Below are positions 1-9,400 of a stretch of 64,000 nt of DNA, piece by piece. Under the pieces are notes generated by a model, which was given only the letters and a program-made list of their open reading frames with translations, was not told the DNA's origin and made no database searches. Each line of letters starts with the position of its first letter. Positions within the stretch are counted from its first letter, which is position 1. The translations under genes and the position numbers were made by a program. Location: the NCBI GenBank assembly GCA_021414005.1, contig JAIOPH010000002.1, forward strand, positions 62,001-126,000, written 5' to 3'. The DNA comes from Chthoniobacter sp. (GTDB lineage Bacteria > Verrucomicrobiota > Verrucomicrobiia > Chthoniobacterales > Chthoniobacteraceae).

Positions 1-312
<312 letters not shown>

Positions 313-606
313 TCAAAGTGAACCTCTTAAATCGTAAATTGTGGCTTGCGGGTGAACGCTTTCGATTGGGGCCGGACGCTGGGAGATAGTGGTGATCTCC
401 TTTTAAAAATTCGCCGGAGTTGGATCGAAAAGCGGCTGAAATTAGAGGCGCGGGGTTGGCAGCGTCAAAATAAATCGCGTGGCGCGTCGCACTTCTGTCC
501 CTTCGCGCGTCTCGCCTCTTGTTGGGCACTCCGCGGCGGAAAGGTTGATGCGTGCGCGGCATTGGTGGATAGATAGCCGCCGCGGAGCGTTCCGCCGAAA
601 TTCCCC
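313..606. other. Intergenic region between divergent mreB and comB
   Basis: This 294-bp stretch separates mreB (minus) from comB (plus) and should hold both promoters. It includes an AT-rich patch around 398-412. No convincing paired -35/-10 hexamers, small gene or RNA was recognised. Confidence 0.5.
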
Positions 607-1323
607 ATGCACATTGATGTCGTCCTCCATCCCGCGGAAATCGTTAGTGTCTTGCCGACGCTCGATCTCTCGGGGACGGTATGCGTGGTTTTCGATGTGC
701 TCCGGGCAACATCGTCAATGATCACCGGTCTAGCTCACGGTGCGACGGAGATTTATCCCGTACGGACAATTGACGAGGCGCTGGCGCTGAAAGTGCGGAT
801 GCCAACGGCGGTGCTGGGCGGCGAGCGGCAGGGGGACTTGATTCCCGGTTTCGAAGTCGGAAATTCGCCAGCAGAATACGACGAGCGAGTGCGCGGGCGG
901 CAGATCATCACCACGACCACCAATGGCACCATCGCGCTGCGGGCGTGCGACAGAGCGGAGCGCGTGCTGGTCGGCGCGGTTCTGAATATCGCGGCGCTGG
1001 CCGAGGTGCTGCAGCAGACCTGGCCCCGGCGGGTGCTGATCGTCTGCGCCGGGACCTTCGACACGTTTGCGCTGGAGGATGCGTGCGGAGCCGGGCTGCT
1101 GATCGGCTATCTCGGCGCGGAAAGTCTCGGCGATGCCGCGCACGCCGCGCTGGCGGTGTCGCGGCTTTACGCGGACCCGCGCGCGGCCTTGCGCGCCTCG
1201 CACAATGGGCGGGTGCTCGCGGCAGCGGGACGCGCTTCCGATGTGGATTGTTGCGGGCAGCTTTCGCGCTATCACGTAGTCGGTGAAATGCGGGCCGGAG
1301 TGATCCGCGCGCTCACGCCATGA
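607..1323 (+). CDS. comB: 2-phosphosulfolactate phosphatase family protein ComB
   Basis: Member of the ComB family, which removes phosphate from 2-phosphosulfolactate to give sulfolactate, a Mg-dependent step known from coenzyme M biosynthesis. The 238-residue length is normal for the family. Family-like stretches are VCVVFDVLRATSSMITGL near residues 25-42, a TTTTNGTIAL segment near residue 100, and ALEDACGAGLLIGYL in the middle. It is the first gene of a tightly overlapping operon: its TGA overlaps the ATG of the TonB-like gene by four bases. ComB homologues occur in many bacteria that make no coenzyme M, so the physiological substrate here is uncertain. Coupling to a TonB system is unexplained. 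Confidence 0.88.
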   Translation: MHIDVVLHPAEIVSVLPTLDLSGTVCVVFDVLRATSSMITGLAHGATEIYPVRTIDEALALKVRMPTAVLGGERQGDLIPGFEVGNSPAEYDERVRGRQIITTTTNGTIALRACDRAERVLVGAVLNIAALAEVLQQTWPRRVLIVCAGTFDTFALEDACGAGLLIGYLGAESLGDAAHAALAVSRLYADPRAALRASHNGRVLAAAGRASDVDCCGQLSRYHVVGEMRAGVIRALTP

Positions 1324-2477
1324 GGACGGCCATCGCGCGCCTCACCGCGCCGCTCACGGCGTGGATTCCGGATATTTCGGCAGTGCCGATGCGGCGTCAG
1401 GTGGGGATTGGCGTGGTCGCGTCGGTCGTGCTGCACCTGCTGGCGTTCCTCGTCATTGCCGTGTTCGCGGCGGTGCTGCCGAAAACCGTGAATCTGACCG
1501 CCGCCGCGCCGCCGCCGGCCCAGGAGCTGGAACTCCAGATCATGCCGCCTGAGGAGCCGAAGATCGCGGCCGCTCCGGTCGCGGAGGAAAAGGCGTTCAT
1601 CGACTCGCGCGGCCTGGCGGAATCCAAGCCGGCGACCGACCCACTTTTTGAAAGTGACAAGGACATGACCGAGGCGAGCGCGCAACCGGCCACGGGCGAG
1701 CTGCCGCTGCCGAGCACGGAGGGAACGGGGCGCATGGCCAACGTGTTTGAAACAAAAAAATCGGCTGTGGGAGCCATTACCGAACCGCCCGCTCCGACCC
1801 CGCCGCCACCGGCCCAGGCCCAGCCCGAGCCCGCCGCGCCGCCGCCCGAGACGCCGCCAGCTCCACCCGCCACGCCCGCGCCGAAGAACAAGGACAAGCC
1901 CGATCCCGCCGATGTCGCCAAGGCGACGCTCGAGCGCCTCCGCGAGGTGGAAAAAAAACGCGACGAAGAGATCGCGCTCGCCGCCAAACCACTCCCGCCT
2001 TTGCCTACCCCGCCGCCCCGCGCGCCGCGTCAGGAAATGGCCAAGCTGACCACTCCCGCTCCGGAACTCCGCCCGCCGGCCAAGCCCGGCTACCAACCCG
2101 AGCAGGAGCAAAGCCGCGTGGAGGGTCGCATCACCAATCGCGGCAAAAATGCCGTCAGCGCCGTCGCCACGCCTTTGGGCAAATACAAGGCGCAGGTCTA
2201 TAACGCCATCGGCTCGCGCTGGCTCTACTACGTGAAAAACCAGATGGACGTGCTCGCCATTGGCTCCGCCCGCGTCAGCTTCGCGGTCACGAATGCCGGG
2301 CGCGTGCGGGACATCCGGGTGGAGGGCAACACGGCAAATGCGAGCTTTGCCGAAGTCTGCGAGCGCGCTATCAGGGACGCCGAAATTTCCCAGCCGCCCG
2401 CCGGTTCGCTCGACCAGATGCGCGACGGCCGGCTCGAATACACCATCACTTTCACCCTCTACAATTTCCGCGAATGA
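1320..2477 (+). CDS. tonB: TonB-like energy transducer
   Basis: Periplasm-spanning protein expected to carry energy from the ExbB-ExbD motor to outer-membrane receptors. The 385-residue protein has one N-terminal membrane helix (about residues 28-55, VGIGVVASVVLHLLAFLVIA). A long Pro/Ala/Glu-rich linker follows (about residues 65-265), with a short charged helix ADVAKATLERLREVEKKRDEE. The C-terminal domain ends with RDGRLEYTITFTLYNF, as in TonB C-domains. The start overlaps comB (ATGA) and the stop overlaps exbB (ATGA), so translational coupling is likely. The exbB and exbD genes directly downstream support the role. TolA is the main alternative, but no tolB or pal is present. Confidence 0.85.
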   Translation: MRTAIARLTAPLTAWIPDISAVPMRRQVGIGVVASVVLHLLAFLVIAVFAAVLPKTVNLTAAAPPPAQELELQIMPPEEPKIAAAPVAEEKAFIDSRGLAESKPATDPLFESDKDMTEASAQPATGELPLPSTEGTGRMANVFETKKSAVGAITEPPAPTPPPPAQAQPEPAAPPPETPPAPPATPAPKNKDKPDPADVAKATLERLREVEKKRDEEIALAAKPLPPLPTPPPRAPRQEMAKLTTPAPELRPPAKPGYQPEQEQSRVEGRITNRGKNAVSAVATPLGKYKAQVYNAIGSRWLYYVKNQMDVLAIGSARVSFAVTNAGRVRDIRVEGNTANASFAEVCERAIRDAEISQPPAGSLDQMRDGRLEYTITFTLYNFRE

Positions 2478-3262
2478 CTCTGACTCCGCTGCTTGCCGTG
2501 GCCGCCTCTTTCCAGTCCGTGGTCGAGTTCTTCGAGCACGGCGGGAAATTCATGTACCTGCTCGCCGTCTGCTCGGTGGTGTCCGTCGCCGTCATCGTGG
2601 TGCGGGCGTTGGCGCTGCGGCGGACGGTGGTGGTGCCGGCTTTCATCGAGCGGGAAATCGAGGCCATCGAGCCGGGCGACGCGGTCGCGGCGGCGGTGCG
2701 GCTTTCACGCGTGGTGGAAAAGGACACGTCGGCGCTCGGACGGATCATTCAGGTGGGGCTGCGGCACATGAGCTGGCCGAAGACGGAAAACATCGAGGCC
2801 GTGCAGACCCGCGCGCAGCATGAAATCGTGCGGCTGGAGAGTGGGCTTTTCGTGCTCGAAGTCATCGTCGGCATCGCGCCGCTGCTCGGGCTCCTTGGCG
2901 CGGTGTCGGGCCTCGTCTCGGTGTTTGCCGCGTTCGGCGCGGACGCCGCCTCGCAAGATCCGCGCGGCATCGCCAAGGGCATCTCCGAGGCGCTCAGTAC
3001 GACCATCGCCGGCCTGGCCATCGCCATCCCGAGCCTCATCGCCTACAGCTACTTCTCCCGGAAGATCGAGATCATGGCCGCCGAGATGCAGTCGCTCACT
3101 GCCGACTTGCTGGCGAAGTGCTACTTCGAAAAAGCGCGCCCCGCCGAGCCCGCGTCCCGCGTCGCCAGCGAACCCAGCTCCTACGCGCCGCCCGCGCCGG
3201 TGCGCGCCGAGATCCCGCGTCCGGCCCTCGGCGTCCGGCCCGCACCGGAGGCCGCGCCGTGA
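2474..3262 (+). CDS. exbB: MotA/TolQ/ExbB proton channel family protein
   Basis: Inner-membrane subunit of the proton-driven motor that powers TonB. The 262-residue protein has three membrane helices: an N-terminal one (about 25-45, FMYLLAVCSVVSVAVIVV), a second (about 128-152, FVLEVIVGIAPLLGLLGAVS) and a third (about 175-200, LSTTIAGLAIAIPSLIAYSY). The second and third carry the characteristic G-rich ExbB/TolQ channel motifs (APLLGLLGTV-like and GLAIAIP). The C-terminal 45 residues are Pro/Ala-rich and probably cytoplasmic. It overlaps tonB (ATGA) and exbD (GTGA). Confidence 0.92.
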   Translation: MTLTPLLAVAASFQSVVEFFEHGGKFMYLLAVCSVVSVAVIVVRALALRRTVVVPAFIEREIEAIEPGDAVAAAVRLSRVVEKDTSALGRIIQVGLRHMSWPKTENIEAVQTRAQHEIVRLESGLFVLEVIVGIAPLLGLLGAVSGLVSVFAAFGADAASQDPRGIAKGISEALSTTIAGLAIAIPSLIAYSYFSRKIEIMAAEMQSLTADLLAKCYFEKARPAEPASRVASEPSSYAPPAPVRAEIPRPALGVRPAPEAAP

Positions 3263-3669
3263 CTTTCTACAAACGGCGGCGGCGCATGCCGCAGGTCATC
3301 ATCGTTTCGCTGATCGATATCTTCGCGATCCTGCTCATCTTCGTCATCGTCACCACCACTTTCAGAAAGGCGCAGCCGTCCGTGACGATCAAGCTGCCGG
3401 AATCCAAGAGCGCTGTCGCCGCGGACAAATCCGACGAACCCGTGGTGCTCTCGATTTCCCCCGACGAGCAGCTCTTTCTCGACGAGAAACCCGTGAGTCT
3501 CGACGCGCTCAAACAAGCGCTGGCCCCGCTCCTCCAGCACAGTCCGCCGCGCCCCCTGGCGCTCAAGGCGGACACCAAGGTGCCCTACGGTTTTGTCATC
3601 AAAGTGCTCGACGTGCTCCGCGATGCTGGGGTGAAAGGGAGCATGTCGGCTTTTACTGAAACGAAATAA
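3259..3669 (+). CDS. exbD: Biopolymer transport protein ExbD/TolR family
   Basis: Partner of ExbB in the proton-driven motor. I chose the GTG at 3259, which overlaps the exbB stop (GTGA) and gives 136 residues: MTFYKRRRRMPQVIIVSLID, then FAILLIFVIVTTTFRK. This is the normal ExbD order: a basic N-terminus, one membrane helix with an Asp at its start (SLIDIFAILLIF, the proton-path Asp), then a periplasmic domain containing LKADTKVPYGFVIKVLDVLRDAG. An internal ATG at 3286 would remove the basic residues. The stop and the def start share one base (TAATG). Confidence 0.9.
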   Translation: MTFYKRRRRMPQVIIVSLIDIFAILLIFVIVTTTFRKAQPSVTIKLPESKSAVAADKSDEPVVLSISPDEQLFLDEKPVSLDALKQALAPLLQHSPPRPLALKADTKVPYGFVIKVLDVLRDAGVKGSMSAFTETK

Positions 3670-4226
3670 TGATTCTCGAGATCGTCCAATATGGAAACCC
3701 CGTGCTCCGCGAAAAGGGCCGGGAAGTGAAGGAAGTCGATGAGCGCGTGAAGCAGCTCGCCGCCGACATGCTGGAAACCATGCGTTCGGCCAACGGCGTG
3801 GGTCTCGCCGCGCAGCAGGTCGGCGTGCCGATCCAGATGGCGGTGATCGACGTGGCGGACATCGAGGACCGGCCCAGCGCGATGTTCATCGGCGACGGCG
3901 AGGTAAAAGTGGAAGACCACATGCCGCTCGTGCTGCTCAACCCGCAACTCAAGCTCAGCAAGGACAAGGAAACCGGCAGTGAAGGCTGCCTCAGCTTTCC
4001 CGAGCTGACTGCCGACATCACGCGCGCCGCCGGGGTGCGCTGTAAGGCGCGGCTCCTCGACGGGAAGGACATCGAGTTCGACGCCTCCGGCCTGCTCGCC
4101 CGCGCGCTCCAGCACGAGGTCGATCACCTGCACGGCATCCTTTTCATCGACCGCATGAACGCCGCCGCCAAAGCCAGCCTCGCTGGTCGGCTGAAGCGCC
4201 TCCAGCGCGATGGCCGCAAAGGGTAG
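3669..4226 (+). CDS. def: Peptide deformylase
   Basis: Removes the N-formyl group from nascent proteins using a bound Fe2+ or other divalent metal. The 185-residue protein shows all three deformylase motifs: NGVGLAAQQVG (residues 42-52), EGCLSFP with the metal-ligand Cys107, and QHEVDHLHG with His149, catalytic Glu150 and His153. The start overlaps the exbD stop by one base. It is an essential housekeeping gene placed last in the comB-tonB-exbBD operon and ends 27 bp before the convergent tamA. Confidence 0.97.
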   Translation: MILEIVQYGNPVLREKGREVKEVDERVKQLAADMLETMRSANGVGLAAQQVGVPIQMAVIDVADIEDRPSAMFIGDGEVKVEDHMPLVLLNPQLKLSKDKETGSEGCLSFPELTADITRAAGVRCKARLLDGKDIEFDASGLLARALQHEVDHLHGILFIDRMNAAAKASLAGRLKRLQRDGRKG

Positions 4227-4243
4227 AGCGTGGCGAATGGCGA

Positions 4244-4268
4244 GGCTTCGCGCCTAAAACGCGAAGCC
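4244..4268. terminator. Hairpin between convergent def and tamA
   Basis: A perfect 9-bp inverted repeat (GGCTTCGCG at 4244-4252, CGCGAAGCC at 4260-4268, 7-base loop) lies at the convergence point and overlaps the tamA stop codon. Neither side has a clear T-tract, so it may act as a weak bidirectional terminator or as a 3'-end protecting stem. This is inference from structure only. Confidence 0.4.
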
Positions 4269-6431
4269 GAAGGAGAAGTGGAACGCGCCGAAGTCTTCGT
4301 CGGCGCGGCGGGTGGGGTTCACGCCGTAGTCGAGGCGGAGCGGGCCGATGGGGAGTTTGTAGCGGAGGCCCGCGCCGATGGCGAAGCGCAGGTCGCCGGA
4401 GCCTGGGACGTTTTCGTTGCGCAGGCTGCCGGCGTCGGTGAAGACCGCGCCCTGGAGCCCGCCGTAAATGGGAAAGGTGAGTTCGGCGTTGAAGGTGGTG
4501 GAAAACTCGCCGCCGAGCGGATTGCCGAGACGGTCGCGCGGGCCGAGTTCGCGCTCGGCAAAGCTGCGGACCGTGGTGCCGCCGCCATTGAAAAAGCGCA
4601 CGTCGATGGGAAGGTCGTCGAGCAGCGGGGCGATGTAGCCGGCGCGCGCGCCGAGGGCGAGGAGGCACGGGCCGATGGGCAGATACCAGGAAAAGCGCAG
4701 CGTGCCGCGGAGGAACGCGGGCTGGCTGTCGAGCTGCGCAACGTCGAATGAGGACGTGACGATAAAGCCGCGCGAGGGATTGATCGGGTCGTTGCGGTAG
4801 TCGGTGCTTTGGGTGAGGCCCACGCTTTGCAGGGTGTAGCTGGTCGGGCCGAGGTCGGCGGCGACGATGGTGTTGTCGGTGATGGTGACGTAGCGGCTTT
4901 CGATGAAGGCACCGAGTTCGAGATGCGGGAGGAGCCGCCGACTGAGGTCCGCGCGAAAGCCAATCTCGTTCTTTGCGTAGCCTTCCTCCTCGCGAGTCTG
5001 GGAGTAAAGGCGGGTGCGGAGCGCGAAGCGGGTGTCGAAGAGCCATGGATCGACGTAGAGGAATTCACCGCTGATCCCGCGCTGCGTGTATTGCGCGGCG
5101 AAGCTCAGTGGGCGGCCGTATCCGAACAGGTCGCGGTCGCCGACGCGAAAGCCCGCGACCGCGCCTTCGTAGGTGCCGTAGCCGAGGGTGAAGCCGAGTT
5201 CCTTGGCCTTGGCCTCGGAGACCGTGAAATCGAGCCGGATTTCGTCGCCAGCCACCGGCGTGGGCGTGACGCGCAGTGTTTCAAAGAGCCCGGTGCGCAG
5301 CATCTCGCGGAAAGTTTCGTCGAGCTTCGCGGGATCGTACACGGCGCCGCGCAAATGCCGGAAGCGCCGGGCGAGGAAGTCATCGCGCAGCCGCGGGCGT
5401 TCAGTTTCGTTGCGCGCGGTGACGCCGCCGAAACGAAAAAGCGCATGCGGGCGCACGGTGAAAGTCACGGGCACCTGGCCGCCGACAGCGGCGGCGGGCT
5501 CCGCGGCGAGGAGGATCTCGGCTTCGTAGTAGCCTTTGGATTTGTAGAAGGACTGGAGGTTGCGCTGCATGGCCATGGCCTGGCCGGGCGAGAATGGCCC
5601 CTGCGCGGTTTCGCCGAGCGCCTTCACGAGCTGCTCGCGTGGAAAAAGCGTGTCGCCGGCAAAGCCCAGCTCGCCAAAGGTGTAGCGCGGGCCTTCCACG
5701 ATGCGCACCGTGACATCGGCGCGGCTGCCGCTTTCCGCGAGCTGTACGCCGGAGCTGTCGATTGTCACATCGAGGAAACCCTCGGCGAGATACAGTCCGC
5801 GCACGCGGTCCGCGCCGGCGCTGACTTCGGCGGCGGTGTAGGGAAATTGTTCGGGCTCCTTCGCCAGCCGCTCGGGCGGCGCGCCGATCATGTATTCGTA
5901 GAGCGTGGCGGTGGGGATGGCGCTGTTGCCGTTGAAGGTGATCGCGCGGAGCAGGGCGCGCGGGCCTTCCACGATGGTGAGGAGCAGGCGGTCGCCGCGA
6001 ATCTGGTATTCGACGGTGGCCTGCGAGAAGCCGTTCTTCCGGTAAAACGCGCCGACGTAAAATGCGGTGTCATCCGCCCGGGCCGGCGTGATTCCTTTCT
6101 CCTGCAACTCGCGAATCTGCTCGGCGATGGGCGCGCGGAGCTGCTCGACGGTGTAGGTTTTGTTTCCGGCGAAATCGAGTTTGTTGTTTGCGGCGTCCTT
6201 CAGCGTTCCGACGAGCAAGTCCGCGCCCGCCAGCGCGCGCGTGAGGTTTTCATCCGCGCGCAGCGGCGATGCCGCGAGGACGGCGCACGCGAGCACCGTA
6301 AGACTGCGCGACCATTTCGGCCTCGCACAAAGGCACAAAGGCACAAAGGAAGAGCGCTGCCGAATTCTGTCTTCGTGCCTTTGTGGCTTTGTGCGAAATC
6401 CCTTCCGCGGAGCTTTAAGGTGGCGGCGCAT
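4254..6431 (-). CDS. tamA: TamA/BamA-type outer-membrane assembly protein (POTRA repeats plus Omp85 barrel)
   Basis: Outer-membrane Omp85 protein that should form the translocation and assembly module with the adjacent TamB. The 725-residue product has a signal-type segment near residues 40-58 (SLTVLACAVLAASPLRADE). POTRA-like repeats follow to about residue 370, marked by phrases such as YEYMIGAPPER and VEGPRYTFGELGFAGDTLFP. The C-terminal barrel carries a GGGTTVRSFAERELGPRD segment (L6-loop-like) and ends in FHFSFGFAF with the usual terminal Phe. The start overlaps the tamB stop (TGATG). The first 38 residues come largely from an inverted repeat (6323-6396) and look out of place, so the native start may lie nearer the signal peptide, for example at a GTG within SLTVLA. 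Confidence 0.9.
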   Translation of the reverse strand: MRRHLKAPRKGFRTKPQRHEDRIRQRSSFVPLCLCARPKWSRSLTVLACAVLAASPLRADENLTRALAGADLLVGTLKDAANNKLDFAGNKTYTVEQLRAPIAEQIRELQEKGITPARADDTAFYVGAFYRKNGFSQATVEYQIRGDRLLLTIVEGPRALLRAITFNGNSAIPTATLYEYMIGAPPERLAKEPEQFPYTAAEVSAGADRVRGLYLAEGFLDVTIDSSGVQLAESGSRADVTVRIVEGPRYTFGELGFAGDTLFPREQLVKALGETAQGPFSPGQAMAMQRNLQSFYKSKGYYEAEILLAAEPAAAVGGQVPVTFTVRPHALFRFGGVTARNETERPRLRDDFLARRFRHLRGAVYDPAKLDETFREMLRTGLFETLRVTPTPVAGDEIRLDFTVSEAKAKELGFTLGYGTYEGAVAGFRVGDRDLFGYGRPLSFAAQYTQRGISGEFLYVDPWLFDTRFALRTRLYSQTREEEGYAKNEIGFRADLSRRLLPHLELGAFIESRYVTITDNTIVAADLGPTSYTLQSVGLTQSTDYRNDPINPSRGFIVTSSFDVAQLDSQPAFLRGTLRFSWYLPIGPCLLALGARAGYIAPLLDDLPIDVRFFNGGGTTVRSFAERELGPRDRLGNPLGGEFSTTFNAELTFPIYGGLQGAVFTDAGSLRNENVPGSGDLRFAIGAGLRYKLPIGPLRLDYGVNPTRRADEDFGAFHFSFGFAF
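6323..6396. repeat. Imperfect inverted repeat (CACAAAGG type) inside the 5' end of tamA
   Basis: The left arm (6323-6352) holds GCACAAAGGCACAAAGGCAC, a small tandem of the 8-mer GGCACAAA. The right arm (6371-6396) is its near-exact reverse complement, separated by 18 bases. Read through tamA it encodes the odd stretch QRHEDRIRQRSSFVPLCLCA ahead of the signal peptide. The form resembles a small dispersed palindromic repeat that has landed in the gene start. Only one copy was noticed in this window. Confidence 0.7.
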
Positions 6432-9400
6432 CAGCGGAAACGGATGAGGTATTTCACGCTGCCGGTAAAGCGTCCGCCGACGCCAATGTCGCCGAGAAAA
6501 TAGAGGTTGTCCGTCATGCGGAAGCGCGTGTTGACCTCCTGCCCGCCGGAGCGGTTGTCGAGCGCACCGAGTTCCACCTGGAAGCGGTCCATGAACTTCC
6601 CGGCGTCTTCCTTTTTCTCGTCGGCGGGCGGCGCGGCTCCCCGCTTGAAGGCCTTTCGGTAAAGCTGCTGCACGGCGAGCATGGCGGCGCGGCTCGCCAG
6701 CACGTCGGCGCTTCCGCCGAGTTCGCCGATGGTGGTGCCGGTGGCGAGCAGCGAGACGATGTCGCCGTAAGGCAGTGGAGGCTCGCTATTGAGCTGGATC
6801 TGCGGGTCGGACGCGCGTCCGTAAATGTAGGCGTGAACGAGGTAGTCGCGGAGTTGCGAGTCGGCCTGGAGTTCGAGCGAAGGCTGAAAGGGCTCGTCCT
6901 TTTTGAAATAAACAAAGCCGCGCGAAATGCTGAGCGTGCTGAAGGGCAGGGAGGCCTTGAACTTCTCGATGCGCACGCTGCCTTCGAGGTAGGGAGCGAG
7001 GCCCGTCCCCGCGAATTTCAGATCCACCGCCGCCGCGCCGTTGGCGAGGTTGCCGCGCACGAGGAAGGGATCGTCCGCGCGGGTTTTGATCGCGAGGTCA
7101 AATTTCCAATCGCGCAGCGGTGGTTGCGGAAACGAAACCGTGGCGTGGCGGTTCTGCACGGCGCGGGGCGCGGGCTTTGCCTTCTTGCCGGGGAGCGCGA
7201 TCGGGAGGATGTCGATCTCTTTGAAAAAGCGGCTCTGCGTGAGGAAGAGCGTGCCGGTCAGCATACCGGCCTTGAGCGGGCCGGCGATCTTGATGTCGGC
7301 GTCGCCGCGAACGGTGATGGCGTCGTCGCGTTTGAGCAGCACCTCCTTGGATTGCAGCCGCAGGTCAAAGACGGGCTCGGTGAGCTTGGGCAGCTTGATG
7401 GTGCCGCCGAGCCTGAAGGTGCCGCCGCCGAGTTCGCCGTCGAAGGCGCCGATGTTCAGCGTGTCGTTGGCAAAGCCGAGCTTGGCGTGCAAGACGCCGA
7501 GGCCGGGAATGTTCTCATCGGTCAGGCGCGCGCCTTTCAGCTCGATGGCCGCCGCGCCGCTGAAGACGGGCTTCTCCACGGTGCCGGTCACGCGGACATC
7601 GAGTCCGGCAGTGCCGTCGAGACGGCGGATTTGCGGTGCGAGTTTCGGCACGAAAGCCAGCGCGGAAGGCGGCAGCAGCACGGTCACGTCGAGCGGCATT
7701 TTCGGATCGAGCCGCCCATCCTTGAGCGTCGCGTCGAGGTCAAAGGGCGCGCGCCCTTTGACCGTGAGTGGCTGAATCTGCGGCTGCCGGAGCACGGCGG
7801 CGAGCGTGAGTTCCCTGACGGGTGTTTTGGAGTAGTGCAGGTCGAGATCGAGGTCCGCCGGTTCGAGCGCAGCGACGGCTTTTGCCTGCACGCCGCGCGC
7901 GGTGACTTTGAGGTGCCCGACGGGTTCGAGCAGCGTGCCGCCGGTCACGAGATTGGCGGTAAAGTTGCCGCTGACGGGCGAGGTCTGGCCGAAGCTGGCG
8001 AGCAGCTTTTCAAGGTCGAGCTTGGTGGCGTTGAGGTTCGCGGCGATGCGCCCGTCCAGCGGGATGAACTGCTGCGGATGGTCGAGGGCGATGGGCAGAA
8101 AAATGAACCCGGTGAGGACCGTGAGCTTCGCCTGCGTGAGGTTGATGTCGCGGAGCCGGAGTCGGTCATCCTTCAGTTCGAGCACACCGGTGAAATCCGT
8201 GGGCCCGCTCGCGACATGCAGCTCCGTGGACTGCGCGAAGCCCGGCCCATAGAAGCCCGCGAGCTTGAACTCCCGCAGATCGGTTTTGTCGATGCGCGCT
8301 TTCTCCACCGCGATGGCCAGCGTGCCGGACTGCGCCAGCGGTGCGTCTTTTTTTACCGTCTCGCCTTTGCCGCCCCACTCGATGCGGAGCGCGCCGGCGA
8401 GCGTTTGCTTCACGCCAAAAACGGCGAGCAGCGGTTGGAGCGTGGCGACGTTGCGGATGTTCACGATGGCCTGCCCATCGTACGAGAAAGGCGCTTGCTG
8501 GCTCACCGTGCCGCGAGCGGTGAGCTGGTCGCGGTCGCTGAGTTTGATCGCGAACTGCTCGACCGTTACGGCGCGCTCGGCGGCGGAGATTCTGATGGCG
8601 AGGCTCGGGGCTTTGAAGTCGCCGAGTGTGAAGTCTCCGCCGTCGATTTGCACCGCGCCGGTGAGCACTTGGTCGGCGAGTTGCAGCGCGCCGTGACCGT
8701 CGAGACGACCGGCGAGGACGCGGCCATTGGCGGCGATGCCGAAATCGGCGAGTCGCGGAACTTTGAGCGCAAATTTCACGTCGCCCGGCGCGCGCGCGGC
8801 GTCCTTGAAATCGCGCGGAATGCGCCAGGTGCCCTGGGCGGTGACGGCATTGGCGGCGCGGCGCAGATCGAGTTCGTCGAGCGTCACGCGTTCGTTGTGG
8901 CTGGCCGCGCGCAGCTTTGCGGTATCGAGCGCGAAGCTGTTCACCCGCAGCTCCGTGAGGTCGAGCGACACATCGCCGTCCAGCGCTTCGAAAGGCGCGA
9001 GCCGCGGCGTGTCGATGCGTTTGGTCGCGGTGATCCGCGCGTGGCCGTCGCGGAGCGCGAGCTGCGGCCCGGCGAGTTGCGCAGCGTCGAGCGTGAGGTC
9101 GGCGGTGGCCGCGCCGCCGCGCAGCGTGATTGGCCCGCCACCGCTGAGGCGACCGGCGAACGGCGCGGGGAGCAGCGCGGTAAGCGTGGCGAGATCGGGC
9201 GCGTCCAGCTTTAGCTCGCCGTCCACGCTGCTGCGGGGAAAGTCGGAGACGGAGGCCGGCAGCGTGGCCTGCGCGGTGAACGCCACGCGGTTTTTTCCGG
9301 CGGTAATTTGCGCGCTGGTGAGATCGGCGTGGCCGTCGTGGAAAGCGATGGCGAGTTCCGTGCGGTCAATGGGCAACTGCGTGAGCCGCGTATCGTCGAG

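Noticed and set aside
4809..6503. A 564-residue open frame on the plus strand opposite tamA
   Set aside because: It is antisense to a protein with clear POTRA and Omp85 motifs; its translation is rich in Ala, Gly, Arg and Glu with no family motif, as GC-rich shadows usually are.
6833..9214. A 793-residue open frame opposite tamB
   Set aside because: It is antisense to tamB and has skewed composition (Arg, Glu, Gly); no motif was seen.
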